A stretch of 64,000 bases of DNA. Source: Schauerella fraxinea. Its GTDB lineage: Bacteria > Pseudomonadota > Gammaproteobacteria > Burkholderiales > Burkholderiaceae_B. Below the pieces are notes generated by a model, which ran no database searches, was not told where the DNA came from, and was given only the letters and a program-made list of their open reading frames with translations. Below, one piece after another: positions 32,566 through 41,087 of this stretch. Made by a program: the position numbers and the translations under genes. The DNA lies in NCBI GenBank assembly GCA_030849945.1, contig JAVDKK010000001.1, positions 62,001 through 126,000 on the forward strand. The letters run 5' to 3'. How positions within the stretch are numbered: position 1 is the stretch's first letter; each line of letters opens with the position of its first letter.

Positions 32566-34638
32566 TTATTCGAACCCTTGATCGATCAACCCCTGCCTAA
32601 TTTCCCAAATTTTTAAGCATTGCTTTTCATTGGGTAATTTATGGGGAATTTTAGACGCTAAAACAAGTAGTTCTGCTTGAGCTGGAGTAAGCAATTGATT
32701 TTGAGCACCCCAGGATTTCAACCTAGACCATTCACTGCTCTTCAATTCAAGCACAGCAATTTGTACGTTTAAACCGTCATCCAACTTTTGCGTGTCTTTG
32801 GCTTTTTTCGTCGCTCGAGTGCTTTCAGCGAGGCTCTCTAAAGCTTCCAGCAAATTTTTGTTGATTGAAATTTGAGTAGTCTGTATCCGATCCCAACACG
32901 CCTGCATCTTCGCCCATTCGGTAACGTTATCTTTAGGACGATCTGGAGCAGTTAGTATTTCAAATACTCTTCTGCATATGATCAAAATCTGATCGTTCAA
33001 CGCTTGCGGAATCTCCTGCTTTTCCCATATTGTCTTTAAATCTAGTTGATATCCCAGCGCTTGCTCAGAAACCATATCACGCAATTTAGCAATGGCATAT
33101 GTGACGATGTTTGCCCGATAACCTCCTTGATACCAGTCCTGATTTTTTACCAACGCTTCCGTTGATCTAAATAAAATCGCAATTGCTACCAAATTCTTAA
33201 AGTATTGCTCGTTAAACTGAGTCTCATCCTCGCTCCATACTTTTGCAATATATTCAGCGAATATAGTGAAATTCTTCTGAGCACCAGCGGAGACTTTATG
33301 TGGGAGTCTGCGCCACGTGTTGTCAAATTTTGCAACGTCAGTCTTCGTGAAAAATTTCGACTTCGGATTCTGTAATTCAAACTGCTTTTTCTTACTGGCC
33401 GTCATACCAGACATTTCGTTGATATACTGGCCCCGAGCTCTTTCATAAAACCAATGAGTTCCATATTGCGCGCCACCGATCGCGGGAGCAAATATTCTTC
33501 GGGAAAACTCCTCCAGACGAATATGAAATGGATGATTTGCGAAAAAATCGGCGTCACTCACCTTGTTCTGACTATTCGCGTATCTGGCAATATCAGGAAT
33601 CAGTGCACCCGCGCTAGTCGGCGGTAAAACCGAAAGCTTCATAGGCACCATAATTTTCGAAAGATCCGCCCCTTTTTTTTCGCTGCCGCTCGAGCGGCCG
33701 GCTAGCGCTAAGGATGCAGTCGTCTGTCCACCGTTGACGATTTGCAAATTTGTCAAGCTGATGATCTTCAAACCAGTTGCATCATCGCTGAATTCAATCC
33801 CCTCCGCTGTGGCTGCAATCCCATTATTGAATGCGAAAAACATCTCCGGTCGCGAGCGAATCGTTGATTGTATCTTCGCATTTACTTTGCCGCGTGCACT
33901 TAAAAACGATCTGACATTGCCTTCTAACAAACGACTTCCATATTTGTCGTAGATTTTAGCGAGGACCTCACCTGGGATCATGCACAGATACGCTCTATAT
34001 TCACCTTCAGCACCCGCTGCAGGTAAACAGGGCAATCCCGAACCGCCAGAGTCATCGAAACGAACAACAATGGAATCACGTCCGGTAGCAGATATCGCGC
34101 TCTGATAGAAACGGGCAATATCCCAAATATGCAATTCTGCTGGTGTTCCAGCAATTAAAATGTCAGGCCAGTCTTTCGCCTTGGCACGTGAAAGAAGATC
34201 ACTTACATAATATAGACGATACCTAACAATCTTATCCTGCCAATCGATAATGTCGGAAGCCAAACCATGGGCGGGATGACTTTCCTCAAAAGAACCATCG
34301 GTCAAGATTCCCTCTATTGACGCCTCGATGAAGGCACGCAACGAGTCGAAGCCCTTATTTATATCCGAAGCTACGAACCCCAGCAACTCTTCTTGATTAG
34401 AATAATCGACCACAACGATGGAGAGCGAATTGTCGGTGTCGTCATAGCTATATGCATCGACACGCATTTTTGAATTACCAGACTCGTACCGACAGATCGA
34501 AGCGTCCGCTAATACCTCGGCCAATTCGAGGCGCTCAAGCATCTCCTCCACGAACGACGATACCGTAAAGTTAGATTTCGACTCTGAACGAATGCGAGCA
34601 GACTCCAATACGTCCTTACGAAAATCTTCTAGTTCCAT
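32566..34638 (-). CDS. AIPR-family (abortive infection phage resistance) protein
   Basis: A 690-residue protein carrying the AIPR core: KIYDKYGSRLLEGNVRSFLS, ARGKVNAKIQSTIRSRPEMFFAFNNGIAATAEGIEF and LTNLQIVNGGQTTASLALAG, roughly residues 235-320. AIPR proteins occur in phage-exclusion loci; their chemistry is unsettled, though a nuclease-like role has been proposed. It is the last gene of the minus-strand set and starts three bases after the DUF4420 stop, with its GGAG ribosome binding site inside the last codons of that gene. It converges with the methyltransferase gene (20 bases between stops). Confidence 0.9.
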   Translation of the reverse strand: MELEDFRKDVLESARIRSESKSNFTVSSFVEEMLERLELAEVLADASICRYESGNSKMRVDAYSYDDTDNSLSIVVVDYSNQEELLGFVASDINKGFDSLRAFIEASIEGILTDGSFEESHPAHGLASDIIDWQDKIVRYRLYYVSDLLSRAKAKDWPDILIAGTPAELHIWDIARFYQSAISATGRDSIVVRFDDSGGSGLPCLPAAGAEGEYRAYLCMIPGEVLAKIYDKYGSRLLEGNVRSFLSARGKVNAKIQSTIRSRPEMFFAFNNGIAATAEGIEFSDDATGLKIISLTNLQIVNGGQTTASLALAGRSSGSEKKGADLSKIMVPMKLSVLPPTSAGALIPDIARYANSQNKVSDADFFANHPFHIRLEEFSRRIFAPAIGGAQYGTHWFYERARGQYINEMSGMTASKKKQFELQNPKSKFFTKTDVAKFDNTWRRLPHKVSAGAQKNFTIFAEYIAKVWSEDETQFNEQYFKNLVAIAILFRSTEALVKNQDWYQGGYRANIVTYAIAKLRDMVSEQALGYQLDLKTIWEKQEIPQALNDQILIICRRVFEILTAPDRPKDNVTEWAKMQACWDRIQTTQISINKNLLEALESLAESTRATKKAKDTQKLDDGLNVQIAVLELKSSEWSRLKSWGAQNQLLTPAQAELLVLASKIPHKLPNEKQCLKIWEIRQGLIDQGFE

Positions 34639-34641
34639 TCG

Positions 34642-35607
34642 CTACTCCGCAAAATAATCCGTTATTTGAAAGGCTTTGCACGCTTCCAGTCGCAACCTAT
34701 AGGTAACTTCAAAGACGCCATTTCGACAGTCAGTAGCTACAATCCTCGGAAAATCCTCATCCACTGAAAATCCAACTGTTTCAGTTTCAACCAGCGTTGG
34801 TAAGTCGTACTCCCGACGTTCAATGTAGCCCGCCTCCGATAAGCATTCCTCGAATCTTTCCGAAGCCTCTGAATGGTTGGCAATATTCAGTCGCACTCGA
34901 TTTACCAAAGAATTCAAGGTGAATGATTCCTCAGTACCCTCCTTCACCTCAGACAATTCGATCACAATCAGCCGCAGCAGTCGCTCTGCGCTATCGAGTT
35001 GATGTTCAGAAGATATAGTAATGAATTCGGCCGCTGGCCTTCTAGTTTTTACTTCCCAAGCTATTGCCAAAGATTGGAAATCTTGATGACTGCCTAACGG
35101 ACCTTTCCAGATATCAATCATTGCGGGAAGCCCAAACTTCGCCCCAAGCCTCAACAAAAATATCAGTTCTCCACAAAGACCGCGCCGAGCCTCTTCGCTT
35201 AAAAGCACCAGATGGCGCTTTGTAAAAAGACGCTGCCACCTTGATAGTCGCGCTAAAGTCCGAGCTACCGACTGCTGCTCCGATCCCGCAAAAGGTAATG
35301 AGATATCCATTAGATCTTTGCACATTAAGGCAAAGATTTCGTTGAGATCTTCGGTTGACAAAGTCAACAAAAGACACCACTTACCATCTAACCTCTTGAA
35401 TGCTTTTGTTTCGACTGAGCTGAAAGTAGAGGAATACTTGATAGTGCCGTTGGCTACTAGAAGCAATGTCCGTTTTCCTGCCACAGTCTTCCCAAGATAC
35501 CAAGACAGTGGATGTTGGGGGTCTACGAGCTGAAATATGTCGGTAATGCCATCCGATTGAAGGCCATCCCATCTCTCGTCCAAATTTTCACTCATCTGTG
35601 AGCTCAT
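34642..35607 (-). CDS. PD-(D/E)XK nuclease-like protein (DUF4420 type)
   Basis: A 321-residue protein with a restriction-endonuclease-like core. GELIFLLRL supplies a conserved Glu at about 147, HQDF an Asp at about 176, and WEVKT the E-x-K at about 185-187. This spacing matches the PD-(D/E)XK motif protein family usually found next to Z1 helicases. It is the probable DNA-cutting subunit of the system. Its start lies inside the end of the Z1 gene (20-base overlap), and the AIPR gene follows after three bases. Assignment of the individual catalytic residues is by eye. Confidence 0.85.
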   Translation of the reverse strand: MSSQMSENLDERWDGLQSDGITDIFQLVDPQHPLSWYLGKTVAGKRTLLLVANGTIKYSSTFSSVETKAFKRLDGKWCLLLTLSTEDLNEIFALMCKDLMDISLPFAGSEQQSVARTLARLSRWQRLFTKRHLVLLSEEARRGLCGELIFLLRLGAKFGLPAMIDIWKGPLGSHQDFQSLAIAWEVKTRRPAAEFITISSEHQLDSAERLLRLIVIELSEVKEGTEESFTLNSLVNRVRLNIANHSEASERFEECLSEAGYIERREYDLPTLVETETVGFSVDEDFPRIVATDCRNGVFEVTYRLRLEACKAFQITDYFAE

Positions 35608-38296
35608 CGTCAGATTCGACTTCGGATAACTCCGCCGCCATCAAATTGCGTAGCTCAACCAAATTAATACGGTACTTCACTCTCTGCGTGTCTTGACCTA
35701 ATTTGGGAAAACTTAAACCAATAGCGACAAGATTGCCTGGCGCAATCTCTGCAGACTCAGGCTGAGCTCCTGTTGGAGTAACGAAATGAACAATCAGCAG
35801 AGGTCTCGACCTAAATGCTCGATACGCAGATGACGGAACAGTCTTCGCACCAGAGTTTTCTTCACTTTCCCGAAAAAAGGCTTCCGCTGCCTTAATCTGC
35901 GGTTCCGTCATACCGGCGCGCTCGTCCGATGGAGATCCGACGCGCATCTTCTTTCCGTTAATAAAGATCGACCGATTACTGCTATCCACCGTGATATTCC
36001 TTTCACGCGACTTTATAGGAATTTCTATCCCCGTCACGCGTGAGCCTCCACCACCTGGAAATGCAACGTCCCAAGAGCGCAATGAGGAATCCATGGACGA
36101 CTCAATAAAATCTGCCAGATCACGGGTCTGAAGCTTCACATTCAAGGGATGACTTACATAATGTCGAAGGAACTCAACGACGTAAATTTTATCAACCAGC
36201 TGCCACGTTAATGGCGCGCCCTCAGGCGGCGGCGACAAAGCGACTAAAGAGTCCAATAATTTCTTTGCGACAAGAAAATTATCTTGAATAACTTTTCTGT
36301 CCAGCAGCACTCGAGGTGATTCAATCGACTCTTCGCTGATGTTTAACGTGTGAGATATTTCCTCCGAATTTCGCATCTTGTTCTTAGCTGTAATTAACAG
36401 CGCATCCGGGGACGCGCGCACTCTTAACCCAAAGTCAATAGGCTTAAGACGTGCCATCTGCATGCGGCGAATCTCGGCGCGCAATTCATCCGTAGCCGAT
36501 GAAATGTAGGCATACCAATTGGCCGAAGCTGGTGTCATCCATACTCGAAACAGGTCTTCATACGCTGTTCGATATCCAAACCATCGACCCATTTGCAAGA
36601 GCGCATCATACATTTGCGTCCGACGATAGAAGTAGCTCACGCAGAGCCCCTCAAGAGTCAATCCTCGCGCCAAGCTGTTCCCGCCCACAGCTATTACTCG
36701 CAAACCGTGCTCGCTATAGAGCTTGTAGTCAAGGCTGGACGGCCCCGAACTGCTGTTTACCGAACGCACTTCAATTGGCAAAGCAGCTGCGTTCAGAGCC
36801 TTCTGCACTGTTCCCCAAGTGACGTCTAGATGGCCGAACTCTCTATGGAATGTTGCCTGAAGATCGAATAAGTTCTTATTCTTCACGGCTTCGGCCGCTG
36901 ATAGGGAGGAGTAGTTTCTGATATCACTCTGAATCTGAGATAGTAAGACGTGGACAATATCCCTAATCTGATTTTGCACACCGGTAAAATGGCTCACATT
37001 TATTAGCATTGAACGATGTGCGGGAGTCCCCGCTCGCAAGTCCATCAAGGCGTTTGCCACGATGAAGCAGCGCATTGCCTCGATCATCGATTCGGGAACG
37101 TCTATGACTATGCTGTCGGACCTCTTCAACGAAGCGAATTCGGGACTGACGTCATCGATTTCTCTTAGGCAGTCCAGTGCTGATTCGTCTGCGAAGATGG
37201 CGCGTGCGCCAACGTAATTACTGGGCGCATCGAGGGCATAGATGAAATCTCGCGGGAATAGATCGTCACCAACCATTTCATCTGTTGTATCAGGGTTAAT
37301 AAATACATTGGCGAATGGCGTTGCCGTGAAACCTACGTAGCTCGAACTGGGAAAGACGTTGAGTAAGTTTCGGATGCCGGCGTTAATTGCAGTGACTGTT
37401 TTCTGACTGGTGTTGACGGATGCGTTGTCAGCTTCATCATCGATTAAGAGCATTGGAAGCCCGATTTTTCCGCCATGACTTGCATTGAATGTAACAAGCC
37501 AATCGGTTAAGTTCTCTAAGATTTTTTTGTTTTTCTTAACTACTAAGAGAACTGGTTCCTTGTAATCGCGCAGCTTGAATCCAAGCTGATTAACCGTCGT
37601 TGCCTTGAAATCATCCATAGTGGAAGTGAAGACACCAGCTGACCTAGCGCCATTTACGAGACCCACCCCGATTTCTCTCTTTTGGTGCCGCCTGTTCACA
37701 ACTCCAGAGCTATCTAAGCCTACAAAACCGGAATCCAGCCTCTCTTGTGTTTGCTTTCGTAGGCTTTCGAGCACCCCGGTCAATAGAATGACTAGGCGGT
37801 AACCAGCATCTGCTGCCTTGCAAATCAGCCCGGTGTAAGTCGACGTTTTTCCGGATTGGACATCACCCATTACAAGCCCGCGACGCGGCCACCCCGACTC
37901 ATCGACTGGATTACCCATCAAATCTAATAGCTCGTCTGTTACACGATCTAGCGATCCAACCACTCTTGGCGGTAGGCCTTGCTTCCGAAGCTCAGTCTGG
38001 TACCTCGACCAATAAAAGGGATCAATTTCGGGCTTTCTGGCTTGAAGCCAAGGCGTGTGCTCTCCAGTAACGCGACTTCCCAGCCCCATATCAATCGTTA
38101 AAGCATGATGCAGGTTCTTGATCACCTGGTCGAACTCTTCGTCGGTTACATTGTAAACTGGAATCAAACGCAGGGCGGATGCCAAACCGTTTATATCAGA
38201 TTCGGTGGGTATACCACTAACTGTCAATGTAGTAATTACACCTATCTCGAGCCTCTTAGCATTTTCCGACATGCTGCTTAGCTTCTTCACGGGCAT
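35588..38296 (-). CDS. Z1-domain superfamily II helicase/endonuclease-associated ATPase
   Basis: A 902-residue protein. Walker A GDVQSGKTSTYTGLI at about 144-158, motif I-like LVILLTG and Walker B LLIDDEADNAS at about 284-293 show a superfamily II helicase core. The later AVGGNSLARGLTLEGLCVSYFYRRTQMYDALLQMGRWFGYR is the signature of the Z1 domain. It is presumed to translocate on or remodel DNA for the neighbouring nuclease. The start may be ATG 38296 (41-base overlap with the ATPase gene) or ATG 38272 (17-base overlap). Its 3' end overlaps DUF4420. Confidence 0.92.
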   Translation of the reverse strand: MPVKKLSSMSENAKRLEIGVITTLTVSGIPTESDINGLASALRLIPVYNVTDEEFDQVIKNLHHALTIDMGLGSRVTGEHTPWLQARKPEIDPFYWSRYQTELRKQGLPPRVVGSLDRVTDELLDLMGNPVDESGWPRRGLVMGDVQSGKTSTYTGLICKAADAGYRLVILLTGVLESLRKQTQERLDSGFVGLDSSGVVNRRHQKREIGVGLVNGARSAGVFTSTMDDFKATTVNQLGFKLRDYKEPVLLVVKKNKKILENLTDWLVTFNASHGGKIGLPMLLIDDEADNASVNTSQKTVTAINAGIRNLLNVFPSSSYVGFTATPFANVFINPDTTDEMVGDDLFPRDFIYALDAPSNYVGARAIFADESALDCLREIDDVSPEFASLKRSDSIVIDVPESMIEAMRCFIVANALMDLRAGTPAHRSMLINVSHFTGVQNQIRDIVHVLLSQIQSDIRNYSSLSAAEAVKNKNLFDLQATFHREFGHLDVTWGTVQKALNAAALPIEVRSVNSSSGPSSLDYKLYSEHGLRVIAVGGNSLARGLTLEGLCVSYFYRRTQMYDALLQMGRWFGYRTAYEDLFRVWMTPASANWYAYISSATDELRAEIRRMQMARLKPIDFGLRVRASPDALLITAKNKMRNSEEISHTLNISEESIESPRVLLDRKVIQDNFLVAKKLLDSLVALSPPPEGAPLTWQLVDKIYVVEFLRHYVSHPLNVKLQTRDLADFIESSMDSSLRSWDVAFPGGGGSRVTGIEIPIKSRERNITVDSSNRSIFINGKKMRVGSPSDERAGMTEPQIKAAEAFFRESEENSGAKTVPSSAYRAFRSRPLLIVHFVTPTGAQPESAEIAPGNLVAIGLSFPKLGQDTQRVKYRINLVELRNLMAAELSEVESDDELTDE

Positions 38297-39764
38297 TTGA
38301 ATTAAACTCCTCTAGTATTTTTATTGTTTCTAATGGATGAAAATTAAATGGCTCGATAAGATGCAAACTCTTCAACAGCGCACTTTTTAGGGTTGACGAT
38401 CCCGCAGGAAAGCCCGAAATCAGCACGTGGAAAATAGCTCTTAATGATTCCGAATCTTCGTTTGAGCTAAAATTTGGTTTTACATCTGACGCCATTCTGG
38501 AATAAAGCAGATCTGCAGGAAATGAACTCTCCATTACCGACAACACGCTATGGAAATCTGCTTTATTTTCATCCGAAATCGTGGCCGCAAACGCAATAAT
38601 TGCCGGGTGATCTCTATTTATCTCGAACCGAACAAAATCGCGATCAATCACCTCGTTCCATGCGGGGGAGATAGCTGCTCTGTTCTTAACTCTGCCACGA
38701 AAGGTTATGGTCCTGGCGCTACTTCCGCGAATTTGGTCGATAATCCTTTTTAGGTTAGTCCTGACAACTTCTGGCGGATATGCGGCGGCCTTTTTTATAT
38801 CGAGTGTCCAAAGGTGATCTAGAGAGTTAGGCACGTCTACCTGAACCCGTGCCAATTTTCCTAATTCATCTTTGACGCCAAGTCGGAACCAAGTTCCCCA
38901 GATTATGAGCCGCCTAGCTCTGTATATGTAAAATCCCTGTTGATTGCGAATGCTCTCGCCGCCGCCTGCATTCCTGAGTTCGTTAGGCGTCAGCTTACTG
39001 TAGTGAGGGAGGACATATGGACGGACAATGACCCGACTGCCTTCTACAGTAAACGACTCTTCATCTAGACGCTGTGTCGCCGGATGCTTAGTCATAAACG
39101 GGTCAATAGTATCTAGAGAAGCACCGTTGATAAATATGTCGGTCCTGCCGAATGGTGGTTCTGGCTTTAGAAAGCGATGAAATACTAGGGCTAAATGGGC
39201 GTGAACTACAGCCATTTTCTCCTGCAAAGCAGAATCAATTGAATGTTCGCCAGCTGTCAGCCTGTCAAGATTTCGCCAAAGAACTATTGTTCCGTGGCCA
39301 ACAGCAAGGATTCTGTCGACGTGCGGCAGCCTCGCTATATCATCATCATCGAGCTTTAGTAATATCCACGCTCGCCGCTGCTCAACAATATCCAAATCCC
39401 AACAATATGCGCTTAGCGTTCCGCCATGGAGCGACGCAACGGTTAGGGTCCGGCATTGCGATAAAGAGGACGTCTTAAGTCCTAGTCCATAACGCCCCAG
39501 ATCATCGGCGCTCCGGTGTAACAATGGGTTCGTACTTCCGTGTCGCATTGCTGTCGCAAGCGTAGCCGGCGACATCCCAATTCCATCGTCAATGATTGCT
39601 ACGTAAGGATCGACGTCAGGTCTAAATTCAATCGATATAGCGGCGGCCTTCGCCGAAATGCTGTTGTCGATGAGATCCGCCAAGGCGGATTCCAATGAGT
39701 AGCCGATGGAACGCATTGACTGAAGTAACGAGCTGGCTTCAGGGGGATGTTCGATCTCCTCCAA
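38256..39764 (-). CDS. GHKL ATPase, MORC/MutL-like, of an R-M system
   Basis: A 502-residue protein with a Bergerat ATP-binding fold. N box ESALADLIDNSIS (about 25-37), G1 box IIDDGIGMSP (about 58-66) and G2 box DDLGRYGLGLKTSSLSQ (about 87-103) are intact, including the Glu and Asn expected for ATP hydrolysis and Mg2+. A transducer-like region follows. MORC-type GHKL ATPases in bacterial R-M loci are thought to dimerise around DNA and coordinate the helicase and nuclease. It overlaps the Z1 gene downstream. A 192-base gap, probably with the promoter, separates it from vsr upstream. Confidence 0.92.
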   Translation of the reverse strand: MEEIEHPPEASSLLQSMRSIGYSLESALADLIDNSISAKAAAISIEFRPDVDPYVAIIDDGIGMSPATLATAMRHGSTNPLLHRSADDLGRYGLGLKTSSLSQCRTLTVASLHGGTLSAYCWDLDIVEQRRAWILLKLDDDDIARLPHVDRILAVGHGTIVLWRNLDRLTAGEHSIDSALQEKMAVVHAHLALVFHRFLKPEPPFGRTDIFINGASLDTIDPFMTKHPATQRLDEESFTVEGSRVIVRPYVLPHYSKLTPNELRNAGGGESIRNQQGFYIYRARRLIIWGTWFRLGVKDELGKLARVQVDVPNSLDHLWTLDIKKAAAYPPEVVRTNLKRIIDQIRGSSARTITFRGRVKNRAAISPAWNEVIDRDFVRFEINRDHPAIIAFAATISDENKADFHSVLSVMESSFPADLLYSRMASDVKPNFSSNEDSESLRAIFHVLISGFPAGSSTLKSALLKSLHLIEPFNFHPLETIKILEEFNSNAREEAKQHVGKC

Positions 39765-39956
39765 AATTGATTCCTCGAGAGTCGATTATTTGTTGAGCCT
39801 CCAAGTTGCCAGCGCGCAGGTGTTACTTCGAAATAGCGCTAGTTAGGAGTTGTATCTATTGTGCATGATTCTTCAACTTGTGCACCCAATGGACGTCAAT
39901 TGTTGCGAGCCAGCCACGAATCTTACAGCCAAGAGACATACAGTAAGCTATGTATC

Positions 39957-40394
39957 TTAGGTTGAACTTGAGCATCCGACGAGTGCAGGGCTTGTGAGAA
40001 ATGTACGTAATATTTTGTATAGTTGTATGCTGTCCCTAGTCTCGCATTCCCATACCACAAGGACAATCCATCCAAGCTTTTCCAACGCTTCCACGTTTAA
40101 TGCATCGCGACTCAAGTTTTTCTCAAATTTCTGATTCCAAAATTCAACATTGCTTTTTGGGGTATAGGCGAATTTACAGTTTTTATGTTGATGCCAGAAG
40201 CATCCATTTACAAATATCGCTTTTCGCAGACGCGGGAATACTAAATCCGGCTTTCCTGGCAAATCCTTTCGATGCAGTCTGAATCGGAAACCTAGCGCAT
40301 GAGAGATTCTTCTGACCGCTTTTTCTGGCTGCGTGTTCTTCCCTCTAATTCTCGACATCATTCTCGAACGCGTATTCTTTGAGACAGTATCCAT
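39957..40394 (-). CDS. vsr: Very short patch repair endonuclease Vsr
   Basis: A 145-residue Vsr protein: RSRMMSRIRGKNTQPEKAVRR, LPGKPDLVFPRLRKAIFVNGCFWHQH and CKFAYTPKSNVEFWNQKFEKN. Asp50 aligns with the E. coli catalytic Asp51, and His68 and His70 with the metal/acid-base His cluster. Asn63 sits where E. coli has His64. Vsr nicks DNA at T:G mismatches left by deamination of 5-methylcytosine, so it belongs with the C5 methyltransferase, although that gene lies at the other end of the island. GCGAGGAAATT gives a good ribosome binding site. Confidence 0.93.
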   Translation of the reverse strand: MDTVSKNTRSRMMSRIRGKNTQPEKAVRRISHALGFRFRLHRKDLPGKPDLVFPRLRKAIFVNGCFWHQHKNCKFAYTPKSNVEFWNQKFEKNLSRDALNVEALEKLGWIVLVVWECETRDSIQLYKILRTFLTSPALVGCSSST

Positions 40395-41040
40395 AATTTC
40401 CTCGCTTTCCGATCAGGAAAAGCTTTTCACTAGGTTCGGCAGCTTTGATGATAAAACGCGTTGCACACGAATTTCTGAAATAATTAATCGTTTGACTATC
40501 GTATTAGTTGGAGAACGCTGTTTCTAGACAAAAGAAATTTCCAAGAATTTAAGAGCGGTATTTTATTTTTCGCGTCGTCATCAGATTTGTGTTCGATCCG
40601 CTTTGACTACTACATCGGTTCGCGTAGGCATCCACTGTAAATGTCTAGTTGTAGCCACACATGGCGTCACAAGCTTGGCTTCACCCCCGCATACAGTGAA
40701 ACGTGTAATAGGTAGATGCACGCGTCAGTAAATGCATCGCTCAGCAGAACATTCGCCAATTATGCGGTGCACCGCCAAACCCAGCATAAATTTCCGGGCT
40801 ACGCTGATTTAGCATTGATGCTTGGTCGAGCCACTTTATCGCTGTACCCGGCTCATTGCGTCGGTAAGGCTAGTAGCCCTGCACCACTCAAGCTGCCGTG
40901 CACGCCCGCCAGAACCAGAATGTCTATGAGTGTGGTGCAAATGATTTCACAGCGTCTACCTCGACCTTCAATTTGACTGTTGCTCGTGCACCCAAGCCGA
41001 ACACTGCAATGCATTAGTTAATAGTTAACCGTGCAAAACA
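40395..41040. other. Island right edge: 646-base gap with degenerate sequence
   Basis: The first ~170 bases upstream of vsr are AT-rich and presumably hold its promoter. The rest has no convincing gene. A 43-codon minus-strand stretch (40741-40869) reads NEPGTAIKWLDQASMLNQRS..., which might be a remnant of an antitoxin or regulator, but this is weak. No integrase, insertion sequence or copy of the tRNA-Leu end was seen. Confidence 0.4.
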
Positions 41041-41064
41041 AAAGACCGCCGAAGCGGTCTTTTG
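41041..41064 (-). terminator. Intrinsic terminator of the PQQ-dependent sugar dehydrogenase gene
   Basis: Perfect 10-bp stem AAAAGACCGC/GCGGTCTTTT around a CGAA loop, 23 bases past the stop on the minus strand, with TTTTGTTTT on the exit side in that direction. It also marks the right end of the island. Confidence 0.85.
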
Positions 41065-41087
41065 CCCATGCTCAGTGCATTGCCGGC

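Noticed and set aside
40741..40869. Minus-strand fragment NEPGTAIKWLDQASMLNQRS... resembling an Xre/MbcA/ParS-type antitoxin tail
   Set aside because: Only 43 codons, no start, frame broken upstream; similarity is too loose to call a pseudogene.
40395..41040. Duplicate of the tRNA-Leu 3' end as an island attachment site
   Set aside because: Searched by eye for the T arm and acceptor sequence; none seen.
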